The position numbers were made by a program, and so were the translations under genes. DNA of 64,000 nt, taken from an uncultured Pseudomonas sp. (lineage in GTDB: Bacteria > Pseudomonadota > Gammaproteobacteria > Pseudomonadales > Pseudomonadaceae). Shown here piece by piece: positions 55,742 to 64,000 of the stretch. The notes below the pieces were generated by a model. It was not told the DNA's origin, searched no databases, and was given only the letters and a program-made list of their open reading frames with translations. Location of the stretch: contig NZ_CAJYDW010000003.1 of assembly GCF_913774235.1 (NCBI RefSeq), positions 1 to 64,000 of the forward strand, read 5' to 3'. Every line of letters starts with the position of its first letter. Position 1 is the first letter of the stretch.

Positions 55742-55757
55742 CCGGGCCGCGGCCCGG
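55742..55757 (+). promoter_or_regulatory. GC-rich palindrome between fliM and fliN
   Basis: CCGGGCCGCGGCCCGG is a perfect 16-base palindrome in the 56-base gap, preceded by a GTTTTTCCC stretch. It can form a tight hairpin in the mRNA just before the fliN ribosome site; there is no T run, so termination is unlikely. Confidence 0.5.
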
Positions 55758-55777
55758 CGTTGCACGAGACACGAACG

Positions 55778-56242
55778 ATGGCAGACAACCCCGAAGAACA
55801 AGCCCTGGCGGACGAGTGGGCCGCGGCGCTGGCCGAAGCCGGCGATGCGAGCCAGGACGATATCGATGCCCTGATGGCCCAGGGCACCTCACCGGCCGCG
55901 CCCGAGGCGCCCAAGCCACCCAAGGCGCCGGTCGAGGAATTCGGCCAGAGCAGCGGCGGTTTGACGGTGAGCGGCATGGAAGGACCGAATCTGGATGTGA
56001 TCCTCGACATCCCGGTGACCATCTCCATGGAAGTCGGGCACACCGACATCTCCATTCGCAATCTGCTGCAGCTCAACCAGGGTTCGGTCATCGAACTCGA
56101 CCGCCTGGCTGGCGAGCCGCTGGACGTGCTGGTGAATGGTACCCTGATCGCCCACGGTGAAGTGGTGGTGGTGAACGAGAAGTTCGGGATCCGCCTGACC
56201 GACGTCATCAGCCCCACGGAACGCATCAAGAAGCTGCGGTGA
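55778..56242 (+). CDS. fliN: Flagellar motor switch protein FliN
   Basis: FliN forms the base of the C ring with FliM and helps dock export complexes. The 154-residue protein has an acidic, proline-containing N-terminal extension (about residues 1-65) and the SpoA domain with [46 protein letters not shown], then [19 protein letters not shown]. The ATG at 55778 (MADNPEE) is preferred; an in-frame TTG at 55760 is also present. Confidence 0.96.
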   Translation: MADNPEEQALADEWAAALAEAGDASQDDIDALMAQGTSPAAPEAPKPPKAPVEEFGQSSGGLTVSGMEGPNLDVILDIPVTISMEVGHTDISIRNLLQLNQGSVIELDRLAGEPLDVLVNGTLIAHGEVVVVNEKFGIRLTDVISPTERIKKLR

Positions 56243-56245
56243 TCC

Positions 56246-56659
56246 ATGAAGAGTCTGCTATTGCCGCTGGGTCTCCTGCCCCTGACCGCGAGCGCTGCCG
56301 AAGCCACTCATCCGGGGCTGGACGTGGGTGCCCAGCTCGGGCAGCTGTTGCTCGGCCTGCTGCTGGTGATAGGTGTGATCCTCGGTCTGGCCTGGCTGGT
56401 GCGCCGGGTACAGCTGCAGGGGCCGCGTGGCCAGCAGGCGATCAAGGTGGTCTCGACCCAGCACCTGGGGCCACGCGAGCGGCTGGTGCTGGTGCAGGTT
56501 GGCCAGGAACAGATCCTGATCGGGGTCGCAGGTGGACGCATCACGCCACTGCATACCCTGCGCGAACCGGTACGCCTGGGCGAGGCCGACCCGGCGGCGC
56601 CGGAATTCGCCCAGCGTCTGCTGGAACTCATCAGCCGCGATCCCAAGGCGAAACCATGA
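56246..56659 (+). CDS. fliO: Flagellar biosynthetic protein FliO
   Basis: FliO assists assembly of the FliP ring of the export gate. The 137-residue protein has a cleavable-looking hydrophobic N-terminus ([14 protein letters not shown]), one transmembrane helix ([19 protein letters not shown], about residues 33-52) and a small cytoplasmic domain with [21 protein letters not shown]. It begins four bases after fliN and overlaps fliP by four bases. Confidence 0.94.
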   Translation: MKSLLLPLGLLPLTASAAEATHPGLDVGAQLGQLLLGLLLVIGVILGLAWLVRRVQLQGPRGQQAIKVVSTQHLGPRERLVLVQVGQEQILIGVAGGRITPLHTLREPVRLGEADPAAPEFAQRLLELISRDPKAKP

Positions 56660-57453
56660 CCAGGCTGCAACTACCGGCCGGTCTCGGGCGCACCCTGGGC
56701 TGGCTGCTGGGCTTCGCCGTGCTGCTGTTCGCGCCCCTGGCGCTGGCGCAGCAGGCGGGGCAGGGCAATCCACTGTCCGTTCCCGCCATCACCCTGAGCA
56801 CCAATGCCCAGGGCCAGCAGGAATATTCGGTCAGTCTGCAGATCCTGCTGATCATGACGGCGCTGAGCTTCATTCCGGCGTTCGTCATGCTGATGACCAG
56901 CTTCACCCGCATCGTCATCGTCTTCGCCATCCTGCGCCAGGCGCTCGGACTGCAGACCACGCCATCCAACCAGGTGCTGGTGGGCATGGCGCTGTTCCTG
57001 ACGCTGTTCATCATGGCGCCGGTGTTCGACCGCATCAACACCACCGCCGTGCAGCCCTATCTCAACGAACAACTCAGCGCCCAGGACGCCATCGGCCGGG
57101 CACAGGTGCCGATGAAGGACTTCATGCTGGCGCAGACCCGGCAGTCGGACCTGGAGCTGTTCATGCGGCTGTCCAAGCGTACCGACATCCCCAGTGCCGA
57201 CCAGGCGCCGCTGTCGATCCTGGTGCCGGCCTTCGTCACCTCCGAACTCAAGACCGCCTTCCAGATCGGCTTCATGATCTTCATACCTTTCCTGGTCATC
57301 GACCTGGTGATCGCCAGCGTGCTGATGGCCATGGGTATGATGATGCTTTCGCCGATGATCATCTCCCTGCCGTTCAAGCTGATGCTGTTCGTGCTGGTGG
57401 ATGGCTGGGCGCTGATCATGGGTACCCTGGCCAGCAGTTTCGGCACCGTCTAG
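56656..57453 (+). CDS. fliP: Flagellar export gate protein FliP
   Basis: FliP forms the pentameric core of the export gate. The 265-residue protein has a signal-like N-terminus ([16 protein letters not shown]), then helices with the family signature [39 protein letters not shown] and the C-terminal [25 protein letters not shown]. The ATG at 56656 overlaps the fliO stop (ATGA); the longer open frame upstream is spurious because it runs through fliO. Confidence 0.97.
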   Translation: MTRLQLPAGLGRTLGWLLGFAVLLFAPLALAQQAGQGNPLSVPAITLSTNAQGQQEYSVSLQILLIMTALSFIPAFVMLMTSFTRIVIVFAILRQALGLQTTPSNQVLVGMALFLTLFIMAPVFDRINTTAVQPYLNEQLSAQDAIGRAQVPMKDFMLAQTRQSDLELFMRLSKRTDIPSADQAPLSILVPAFVTSELKTAFQIGFMIFIPFLVIDLVIASVLMAMGMMMLSPMIISLPFKLMLFVLVDGWALIMGTLASSFGTV

Positions 57454-57480
57454 CGGTGCGCCCTCGCGTGGAGAAGCGAA

Positions 57481-57750
57481 ATGACCCCTGAAGTCGCCGT
57501 TGATCTGTTTCGCCAGGGCCTCTGGCTCACTGCACTGCTGGTGACCGTGTTGGTGGTACCCAGTCTGATCGTCGGCCTGATCGTCTCCATCTTCCAGGCT
57601 GCCACCCAGATCAACGAACAGACCCTGAGCTTCCTGCCGCGCCTGATCGTCACCCTGTTGACGCTGATCGTGCTCGGGCCCTGGATGGTGCGGCAACTGA
57701 TGGAGTTCATCCAGGTTTCGGTGACCAACATCCCGCGGCTGATCGGCTAA
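57481..57750 (+). CDS. fliQ: Flagellar export gate protein FliQ
   Basis: An 89-residue two-helix membrane protein of the export gate: GLWLTALLVTVLVVPSLIVGLIVSIFQAAT and LIVTLLTLIVLGPWMVRQLMEF. The QINEQTLSFLPR loop is the FliQ hallmark. GGAGAAGC precedes the ATG. It is separated from fliR by three bases. Confidence 0.96.
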   Translation: MTPEVAVDLFRQGLWLTALLVTVLVVPSLIVGLIVSIFQAATQINEQTLSFLPRLIVTLLTLIVLGPWMVRQLMEFIQVSVTNIPRLIG

Positions 57751-57753
57751 GCG

Positions 57754-58530
57754 ATGCTCGAGCTCAGCAACGCCCAGATCGGCGGCTGGGTCGGCAGCTT
57801 CCTCTTTCCGTTGTTCCGCATCGCGGCGCTGTTGATGACCATGCCGATCATCGGCACCACCCTGGTCCCGGTGCGGGTGCGGATGTACCTGGCACTGGCG
57901 TTGAGCCTGGTGCTGGTCCCCACGCTGCCACCCATGCCCCAGGTAGACGCCATCAGCGTCCAGGCCTTGCCGCTGATCGTCGAGCAGATCCTCATCGGCG
58001 CGGTGATGGGCTTCAGCCTGCAACTGTTCTTCCATGTCTTCGTGGTGGCGGGGCAGATCATCTCGACCCAGGCGGGCCTGAGCTTCGCGTCCATGATCGA
58101 TCCGGTCAACGGTGCCTCGGCGCCGGTGATGGGACAATTCTTCACCATGCTGGTGACCCTGCTGTTCCTCGCCATGAACGGCCACCTGGTCGTCTTCGAG
58201 ATCCTCGCGGAAAGCTTCATCACCCTGCCGGTGGGCGACACCCTGAGTGTCGAGCATTTCCAGCAGGTGGCTGGGCGCCTGGGCTGGGTACTGGGTGCGG
58301 GCATCCTGCTGGTATTGCCGGCGATCACCGCGCTGCTGGTGGTCAACATCGCCTTCGGCATCATGACCCGCGCCGCGCCCCAACTGAACATCTTCTCCGT
58401 CGGCATGCCGCTGATCGTGGTGCTGGGCATGGTCATCGTCTGGCTCGGCACCGCCGACATCCTTTCCCACTACGAAAGTCTCGCCAGCGAGGCGCTGCAA
58501 TGGCTGCGCGAACTCGCCCGAGCCCGCTAG
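57754..58530 (+). CDS. fliR: Flagellar export gate protein FliR
   Basis: FliR caps the FliP-FliQ gate. The 258-residue protein has about six transmembrane helices and family blocks FPLFRIAALLMTMPIIG, QAGLSFASMIDPVNGASAPVMGQFFTML and ITALLVVNIAFGIMTRAAPQLNIFSVGMP. It lies between fliQ and flhB with short gaps (3 and 12 bases). Confidence 0.97.
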   Translation: MLELSNAQIGGWVGSFLFPLFRIAALLMTMPIIGTTLVPVRVRMYLALALSLVLVPTLPPMPQVDAISVQALPLIVEQILIGAVMGFSLQLFFHVFVVAGQIISTQAGLSFASMIDPVNGASAPVMGQFFTMLVTLLFLAMNGHLVVFEILAESFITLPVGDTLSVEHFQQVAGRLGWVLGAGILLVLPAITALLVVNIAFGIMTRAAPQLNIFSVGMPLIVVLGMVIVWLGTADILSHYESLASEALQWLRELARAR

Positions 58531-58542
58531 GAGGTATGCCGC

Positions 58543-59691
58543 ATGGCTGAATCCGATGGCGAAGACCGTACAGAAGACCCCACAGACAAACGCAAGCGTG
58601 AGTCTCGGGAGGAGGGTCAGCTCCCGCGCTCACGCGAACTCGGCACCGTGGCGGTCATGCTCTCCGGCGTGGGCGGCCTGCTCATGTACGGCGCCTTCCT
58701 CGGCGGCAAGCTGCTGGAGGTGATGCGCGCCAATTTCTCCCTGCGCCGCGAGGAGGTGATGGACGAGCGCTTCATGGGCACCTTTCTGCTGGCCTCGGGC
58801 AAGGCGGCCATGGTGGGCATGATGCCGATGATCGTGCTGGTGGTGATCGCCGCCATCGTTGGCCACATCGCCCTGGGCGGCTTCCTGTTCTCCGGCAAGG
58901 TACTGGCGCCCAAGGCGAGCCGGATGAACCCGCTGTCCGGCATCGCCCGGATGTTTTCCAAGAACTCCCTGGTGGAATTGCTCAAGGCCTTGGGCAAGTT
59001 CTGCATCATCCTCGGGGTGTCGGTGCTGGTGCTGATGAGCGAGCGGACGGCCCTGCTGCAGATCGCCAAGCTGCCGCTGGAGCAGGCGCTGCTGCACAGC
59101 ATGCAGGTGGTCGGGCACGCCACCCTGCTGCTGGCCCTGGGGCTGCTAATCATCGCCGCCGTGGACGTGCCTTTCCAGATCTTCAGCAACCGCAAGAAGC
59201 TGATGATGACCAAGCAGGAGATCAAGGACGAGTACAAGGACAGTGAGGGCAAGCCCGAGGTCAAGGGCAAGATCCGCCAGATGCAGCGGCAGATGGCACA
59301 GCGGCGGATGATGGCGGAGGTGCCCAACGCCGATGTGGTCATCACCAACCCGACCCATTTCGCCGTGGCGCTGAAGTACGACGCGGCCAAGGGCGGGGCG
59401 CCGATCCTGGTGGCCAAGGGCAGCGATTTCACTGCCCTGAAGATTCGCGAGATCGCCCAGGAGCACAAGGTGTCCTTGCTGGAGTCGCCTGGCCTCGCGC
59501 GGGCGGTATATTTCTCCACCGAGGTAGACCAGGAGATCCCGGCCGGTCTCTACGTGGCCGTGGCCCAGGTACTGGCCTACGTCTACCAGCTCAGGCAATT
59601 CCGCGCCGGGCGCGGGCGCAAGCCCAAGCTGGCCGATCTGCCCATCCCGTCGGACCTGCGGCGGGACGAGCAGGGCAAGCCGGCTACTTGA
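58543..59691 (+). CDS. flhB: Flagellar export switch protein FlhB
   Basis: FlhB controls the switch from hook to filament export. The 382-residue protein has an N-terminal [20 protein letters not shown] segment, four transmembrane helices (about 30-215) and the autocleaving NPTH site in [24 protein letters not shown] lies eight bases before the ATG. It ends the fliL-flhB run; its last eight bases overlap the antisense sodC remnant. In its absence from the fliK-flhA unit in other strains the neighbour is normally flhA or small hypothetical genes. Confidence 0.97.
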   Translation: MAESDGEDRTEDPTDKRKRESREEGQLPRSRELGTVAVMLSGVGGLLMYGAFLGGKLLEVMRANFSLRREEVMDERFMGTFLLASGKAAMVGMMPMIVLVVIAAIVGHIALGGFLFSGKVLAPKASRMNPLSGIARMFSKNSLVELLKALGKFCIILGVSVLVLMSERTALLQIAKLPLEQALLHSMQVVGHATLLLALGLLIIAAVDVPFQIFSNRKKLMMTKQEIKDEYKDSEGKPEVKGKIRQMQRQMAQRRMMAEVPNADVVITNPTHFAVALKYDAAKGGAPILVAKGSDFTALKIREIAQEHKVSLLESPGLARAVYFSTEVDQEIPAGLYVAVAQVLAYVYQLRQFRAGRGRKPKLADLPIPSDLRRDEQGKPAT

Positions 59692-60213
59692 TCACACCGC
59701 AGGCGACGCGCGCGCCGCCACCGCCCAGGGGCTTGGGCTGGTCGGAGTAGTTGTCGCCACCGGCATGCACCATCAGGGCATGGCCCTTGAGCTCCTCCAG
59801 ACGCTTCAGCCGCGGTGCCAGCACCGGTTGGGTGGCCTGGCCGTCGGCGGTCACGTAGAGCGCCGGCAGCTCACCCAGGTGGCCGTCGTCCGACCAGGGC
59901 GCGCTGTGCTTGCCGGTGTTGCGCGGATCGAGGTGGCCCCCGCGGCACCTCCTGCGGTCAGGGTGCCATTCACCTCCGCCGGGCCGCAGTTGGGCTTGGT
60001 ATGCACGTGGAAGCCATGGATGCCGGGCTCCAGGCCCTTGAGGTCGGGGGTGAAGACCAGGCCGTACTTGGAGCGGGTCACCTGCACGCTGCCGACGCTT
60101 TCACCCACGCCCTCGGTGGTGACCTTGTTCAGCGGAATGGTGAGGGATTCGGCGGCCTGGGCAGTGCCTGCCAGGCAGGCCGTCAACAGCGTCGCGGTCC
60201 AGATGGTTTTCAT
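59684..60213 (-). pseudogene. sodC: Cu/Zn superoxide dismutase, frameshifted
   Basis: Read on the minus strand from the ATG at 60213, the frame gives a signal peptide (TLLTACLAGTAQA) and the first half of periplasmic Cu/Zn SOD ([13 protein letters not shown] with copper ligands). At 59937-59941 a run of five G (minus strand) puts the rest out of frame. With one extra G the protein continues as [59 protein letters not shown] and stops at 59684-59686, a full-length SodC of about 176 residues. GAGGAA precedes the start. It is either a recent pseudogene, a phase-variable gene, or a sequencing error at the homopolymer. Confidence 0.88.
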
Positions 60214-60358
60214 GGTCTTGTTCCTCGGATAGGCGCGCTAGCGCGGTCCCTAGACAGACCCGTGCCTTTCTCGTGCGGTTCACCGCAGCCTCTCGGCGAT
60301 CCGTTACCGGGCCTGTCGGCCCTTGCCGAAAACCTCGCTTTTTCAAGACGTTGAGCAG

Positions 60359-60375
60359 TTGGCCCGGAGCTTGCT
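60359..60375 (+). promoter_or_regulatory. Sigma-54 promoter of flhA
   Basis: TTGGCCCGGAGCTTGCT: GG at 60361-60362 and GC at 60373-60374, ten bases apart, matching the consensus almost fully. The predicted start is near 60386, about 50 bases before the flhA ATG, between sodC and flhA. Confidence 0.88.
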
Positions 60376-60437
60376 CAAGCCCCTGCGAACAGTGCGCTGC
60401 GTCAACTTTCCGTGACGACGGCGCCGGCAAGCGAGGA

Positions 60438-62564
60438 ATGGGCGTGAAAGTCGACAAATCCCTGATGATGGGCAACATGCGCGGTCTGGCTCGTGGCAAC
60501 CTGGGTGTGCCGCTGGCCGTCCTGGCGATGCTCGCCATGATGACCCTGCCGATGCCGCCGTTCCTGCTGGACGTGCTGTTCACCTTCAACATCGCCCTGT
60601 CGATCGTGGTCCTGCTGGTCAGCGTCTACGCCTTGCGGCCGCTGGATTTCGCGGTCTTCCCGACCATCCTGCTGGTCTCGACCCTGCTGCGCCTGGCGCT
60701 GAACGTGGCCTCCAGCCGCGTGGTGCTGCTGCACGGCCAGGACGGCCACGACGCCGCGGGCAAGGTCATCCAGGCCTTCGGCGAGGTGGTAGTCGGCGGC
60801 AACTACGTGGTCGGTGCGGTGGTCTTCGCCATCCTCATGATCATCAACTTCGTGGTGGTGACCAAGGGTGCCGGCCGTATCTCCGAGGTGTCGGCCCGTT
60901 TCACCCTGGACGCCATGCCCGGCAAGCAGATGGCCATCGACGCCGACCTCAACGCCGGCATCATCGATCAGGCCGAAGCCAAGAAGCGTCGGACCGAAGT
61001 GGGCCAGGAAGCCGACTTCTACGGCTCCATGGACGGTGCCAGCAAGTTCGTCCGCGGTGACGCCATCGCCGGCCTGCTGATCCTCTTCATCAACCTCATC
61101 GGCGGCATGGCCATCGGCATGGCCCAGCACGGCCTGCCGTTCGGCGAAGCGGCGCGCATCTACGCCCTGCTGACCATCGGTGACGGCCTGGTTGCCCAGG
61201 TCCCCTCGCTGCTGCTGTCGGTCGCCGCGGCCATCATGGTGACTCGTGTGTCCTCCGCTGAGGACATGGGTCAGCAGGTCAATCGTCAGATGTTCGCCTC
61301 GCCCAAGGCGCTGGCAGTCTCGGCCTTCATCATCATCGCCATGGGCCTGGTGCCGGGCATGCCGCACCTGCCGTTCCTCGGCCTGGGTGGCGCTGCCGCC
61401 GCCGGCGCCTGGCTGATCTACAAGCGTCAGCGTCAGGCCAAGCAGACCGCCGAGGTCGAAGCCAAGAAGCAGCAGGACCTGGCCCCCGTGCAGCGCCCCG
61501 CCGAAGCCAAGGAACTGGGCTGGGACGACGTGACCCCGGTGGACATGGTCGGCCTGGAAGTCGGCTATCGCCTGATCCCCATGGTCGATCGCAACCAGGG
61601 TGGCCAACTGCTGGCGCGGATCAAGGGCGTGCGCAAGAAGCTCTCCCAGGACCTCGGCTTCCTCATGCCCTCGGTCCATATCCGCGACAACCTAGACCTG
61701 CTGCCCAATGCCTATCGTCTGACTCTTATGGGCGTGAGCGTGGCCGAGGCCGAGATCTATCCCGACCGTGAGCTGGCCATCAACCCCGGTCAGGTCTATG
61801 GCACCCTCAACGGCGTGGCCGCCAAGGATCCGGCATTCGGTCTGGAGGCCGTCTGGATCGACGTCACCCAGCGTGACCAGGCCCAGTCCCTCGGCTACAC
61901 CGTGGTCGACGCCAGCACGGTGGTCGCCACCCACCTCAACCAGATCCTCTTCAAGCACGCCCATGAGCTGATCGGCCACGAGGAAGTCCAGCAATTGCTG
62001 CAGGTGCTGGCCAAGAGTTCGCCCAAGCTGGCCGAGGAGCTGGTGCCCGGCATCGTGTCCCTGTCGACCCTGCTCAAGATCCTCCAGCAGCTGCTGCAGG
62101 AGCAGGTGCCGGTCCGCGACATCCGCACCATCGCCGAAGCCATCGCCAACGTCGGTCCGCGGAGTCAAGATCCCGCCGCCATCGCCGGCGCCGTGCGGGT
62201 CGCCCTGTCCCGTGCAATCGTCCAGAACATCGTAGGAATGGAGCCTGAGCTGCCTGTTATCACCCTTGAGCCAAGGTTGGAACAGATGTTGCTAAACAGT
62301 ATGCAGAAGGCCGGTCAAGGCGCCGAGGACGGCATGTTCCTCGAGCCTGGCATGGCGGAAAAACTGCAGCGTTCCCTCATCGAGGCGGCGCAGCGTCAGG
62401 AAATGATGGGTAAGCCAGTGGTGCTGCTGGTGGCCGGTGCGATCCGCGGGATGATGTCCCGCTTCGCCCGGATGGCAGCTCCGAACATGAGTGTGCTGGC
62501 CTACCAGGAAATTCCGGACAACAAGCAGGTCACCATCGTCGCTACCGTTGGCCAGAATGGCTGA
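60438..62564 (+). CDS. flhA: Flagellar export gate protein FlhA
   Basis: FlhA is the largest export-gate protein; its cytoplasmic nonamer docks chaperone-substrate complexes. The 708-residue protein has eight N-terminal transmembrane helices, the FHIPEP-family block VFPTILLVSTLLRLALNVASSRVVL, the cytoplasmic loop AKGAGRISEVSARFTLDAMPGKQMAIDADLNAG and a long C-terminal domain (from about residue 350). The ATG at 60438 with GCGAGGA upstream is chosen because it lies after the sigma-54 start; an in-frame start at 60273 lies before the promoter. Confidence 0.96.
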   Translation: MGVKVDKSLMMGNMRGLARGNLGVPLAVLAMLAMMTLPMPPFLLDVLFTFNIALSIVVLLVSVYALRPLDFAVFPTILLVSTLLRLALNVASSRVVLLHGQDGHDAAGKVIQAFGEVVVGGNYVVGAVVFAILMIINFVVVTKGAGRISEVSARFTLDAMPGKQMAIDADLNAGIIDQAEAKKRRTEVGQEADFYGSMDGASKFVRGDAIAGLLILFINLIGGMAIGMAQHGLPFGEAARIYALLTIGDGLVAQVPSLLLSVAAAIMVTRVSSAEDMGQQVNRQMFASPKALAVSAFIIIAMGLVPGMPHLPFLGLGGAAAAGAWLIYKRQRQAKQTAEVEAKKQQDLAPVQRPAEAKELGWDDVTPVDMVGLEVGYRLIPMVDRNQGGQLLARIKGVRKKLSQDLGFLMPSVHIRDNLDLLPNAYRLTLMGVSVAEAEIYPDRELAINPGQVYGTLNGVAAKDPAFGLEAVWIDVTQRDQAQSLGYTVVDASTVVATHLNQILFKHAHELIGHEEVQQLLQVLAKSSPKLAEELVPGIVSLSTLLKILQQLLQEQVPVRDIRTIAEAIANVGPRSQDPAAIAGAVRVALSRAIVQNIVGMEPELPVITLEPRLEQMLLNSMQKAGQGAEDGMFLEPGMAEKLQRSLIEAAQRQEMMGKPVVLLVAGAIRGMMSRFARMAAPNMSVLAYQEIPDNKQVTIVATVGQNG

Positions 62565-62574
62565 GGTCTAGATC

Positions 62575-63900
62575 ATGCAAGTCAAACGTTTCTTCGCCGC
62601 CGATATGCGTCAAGCCATGAAGCTGGTACGCGACGAACTGGGCCCGGACGCTGCCATCCTCAGCAACCGTCGGGTCGCTGGCGGGGTCGAGCTGACCGCC
62701 GCGCTGGACTACCAGGCACCGGCACCGGCTGCGCCCAACGCCGAGTTGCAGGCGGAGCTGCGCAAGACCCACGCGAAGATCGCCCAGGCCCATGCCGACC
62801 TCAGCATCCGTGCGCCGGGGGTACCCACCGCCGCGCCCAAGGACAAGCAACTGCTCGGTGCCATCAGCGCCGCCGACAGCCGTCGCGAGCCGGTGATCGC
62901 GCCGCCGCGCGCGCCCCAGCCTGCTGCCGCTCCGGCCGCCAGCGCCGCGCCGGACGATCGTCGCGCCCTGGACGCCATGCGCAGCGAGCTGAGTGGCCTG
63001 CGTGAACTGCTGGAAGTCCAGCTCGGTTCCATGGCCTGGACCCAGGTACAGTCGACCCGTCCGCAGCAGGCCGGCCTCTGGCGCCGTCTGCAGCGCATGG
63101 GCCTGCCGGCCGAACTGGCCCGTCACCTGCTCGACAGCGTGGCCAAGATCCAGGACCCGCGCCATGCCTGGCGCATGCTGCTGGCCAACTTCGCCCAACT
63201 GGCCAAGACCACCGATGCAAAGATCCTGGAGGAGGGCGGCATCGTCGCCTTCGTCGGTCCGGCCGGCATGGGCAAGACCACTTCCCTGGCCAAGCTCGCC
63301 GCTGCCTACGTGCTCAAGTACGGTCCGCAAAGCCTGGCGCTGGTCAGCATGGATAGCTTCCGCATCGGCGCCCAGGAGCAGATCAAGACCCTGGGTCGTA
63401 TCCTCGACGTGCCGGTGACCCTGGTCGACCCGGGCCAGTCCCTGGCGCAGGCCCTGGCCCCCCTGGCGCGCAAGCGCCTGGTGCTGATCGATACCGCGGG
63501 CATGCCCGCCAATGATCCGGCGCTCAAGGTGCAGCTCGAAGCGCTGGCAAACCGTCAGTTGAAGATTCGCAACTACCTGGTGCTCGGCGTCACCAGCCAG
63601 AGCCAGGTGCTCAAGGCGGCCTACCACAGCTACCGCCGGTGCGGCCTCAGCGGCTGCGTGCTGACCAAGCTGGACGAAGCCGCCAGTCTTGGCGAAGCCC
63701 TGGGCCTGGCCATCAGCCAGCGCCTGCCGGTGGCCTACATCGCCGACGGTCCGCGCATACCGGACGACCTGCACCCGGCGCGCAGCCACCAACTGGTGAG
63801 CCGCGCGGTGAGCCTGCAGGCGCCCGAGGAGCCGAGCGAAGAAACCATGGCGGGCATGTTCGCCGGCCTGTATCAAAACGCCGCCCGCCGAGCCGGCTAG
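62575..63900 (+). CDS. flhF: Flagellar SRP-like GTPase FlhF
   Basis: FlhF sets polar placement of the flagellum. The 441-residue protein has the N-terminal basic domain (QVKRFFAADMRQAMKLVRDELGPDAAILSNRRV), a variable linker rich in A, P and R (about 45-135), and the NG GTPase core with GPAGMGKTTSLAKLAA, MDSFRIGAQEQIK, LIDTAG and LTKLDEA. It starts ten bases after flhA. FlhF works with FleN, encoded next, to give a single polar flagellum in pseudomonads. Confidence 0.96.
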   Translation: MQVKRFFAADMRQAMKLVRDELGPDAAILSNRRVAGGVELTAALDYQAPAPAAPNAELQAELRKTHAKIAQAHADLSIRAPGVPTAAPKDKQLLGAISAADSRREPVIAPPRAPQPAAAPAASAAPDDRRALDAMRSELSGLRELLEVQLGSMAWTQVQSTRPQQAGLWRRLQRMGLPAELARHLLDSVAKIQDPRHAWRMLLANFAQLAKTTDAKILEEGGIVAFVGPAGMGKTTSLAKLAAAYVLKYGPQSLALVSMDSFRIGAQEQIKTLGRILDVPVTLVDPGQSLAQALAPLARKRLVLIDTAGMPANDPALKVQLEALANRQLKIRNYLVLGVTSQSQVLKAAYHSYRRCGLSGCVLTKLDEAASLGEALGLAISQRLPVAYIADGPRIPDDLHPARSHQLVSRAVSLQAPEEPSEETMAGMFAGLYQNAARRAG

Positions 63901-63932
63901 CGCAGACGAACGGTATACGTGCATCGCATGCC

Positions 63933-63949
63933 TGGGCACGCCAAATGCA
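63933..63949 (+). promoter_or_regulatory. Weak sigma-54 candidate before fleN
   Basis: TGGGCACGCCAAATGCA has GG (63935-63936) and GC (63947-63948) ten bases apart and the GGCACG part of the -24 box, but the -12 box reads ATGCA. It lies 45 bases before the fleN ATG. Confidence 0.35.
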
Positions 63950-63992
63950 CTTGGTCTAAAGTGTGACGGATTTCAATCAAAGGTATCAGGCA

Positions 63993-64000
63993 ATGGGTAG
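63993..64000 (+). CDS. fleN: Start of flagellar number regulator FleN (partial)
   Basis: Only ATG GGT AG is present before the window ends; this fits M-G-S, the beginning of several Pseudomonas FleN proteins, and fleN is the standard gene after flhF. FleN is a MinD/ParA-type ATPase that restrains FleQ. The call rests on position plus three codons. Confidence 0.6.

Overview
The window is a GC-rich piece of a gammaproteobacterial chromosome. Gene content and protein sequences (FleQ/FleS/FleR, FlhF/FleN, BauR/BauA, WbpL/WbpM, HisC-TyrA-Cmk-RpsA-IhfB) point to the genus Pseudomonas. High GC combined with several departures from the usual Pseudomonas gene order would suit an off-type lineage such as the P. 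oryzihabitans group, but that is a guess from gene content only.

Layout. (1) 1-7490: first part of the polar flagellum cluster: end of flagellin fliC, flaG, fliD, fliS, fliT, then the regulators fleQ and fleSR. (2) 7735-16071: pentose phosphate operon of transketolase, a transaldolase-glucose-6-phosphate isomerase fusion, 6-phosphogluconate dehydrogenase, glucose-6-phosphate dehydrogenase and a Cof-type HAD phosphatase. (3) 16218-26537: accessory metabolic and regulatory genes: LysR regulator/SDR pair, beta-alanine catabolism (bauR, bauA, bauC-like), a lipoprotein, an oxidoreductase, an IalB-like protein, a YjdM/PhnA protein, and a membrane histidine kinase divergent from a single-domain response regulator. 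(4) 26627-37620: housekeeping block: tRNA-Asn, aromatic/aspartate aminotransferase, uvrB, gltX, YitT-like protein, hisC, tyrA, cmk, rpsA, ihfB. (5) 37865-46278: small membrane protein, a very short O-antigen set (wbpV-like, wbpL, wbpM), the dTDP-rhamnose operon rfbBACD and a comEA-like gene. (6) 46422-64000: second part of the flagellum cluster: fliEFG, fliHIJ, an Hpt gene, fliK, fliLMNOPQR-flhB, a frameshifted sodC on the opposite strand, flhA, flhF and the first codons of fleN.

How the parts work together. FleQ with sigma-54 should switch on fleSR and the basal body and export genes. I can read sigma-54 (-24/-12) promoters with the required GG-N10-GC spacing before fleS, fliE, fliH, fliK and flhA, weaker ones before fliD and fleN, and a FliA (sigma-28) promoter before fliS. 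The oxidative pentose phosphate genes form one tight operon with a PtxS/LacI-like operator ahead of it. wbpV-L-M and rfbBACD supply the lipid-linked initiating sugar and dTDP-L-rhamnose for surface polysaccharide.

Most notable: the flagellar cluster is split by 39 kb of unrelated genes between fleR and fliE; tyrA lacks the aroA half usually fused to it in Pseudomonas; the O-antigen locus between ihfB and wbpM is almost empty; sodC carries a one-base frameshift at a G run; and a 16-bp repeat links the end of cmk with the rpsA start region. I found no CRISPR array, insertion sequence, integrase or rRNA, and nothing that looks like a wholly new system. No gene-free stretch exceeds 300 bases; the longest are 7491-7734, 27989-28235 (no confident signal seen) and 37621-37864.
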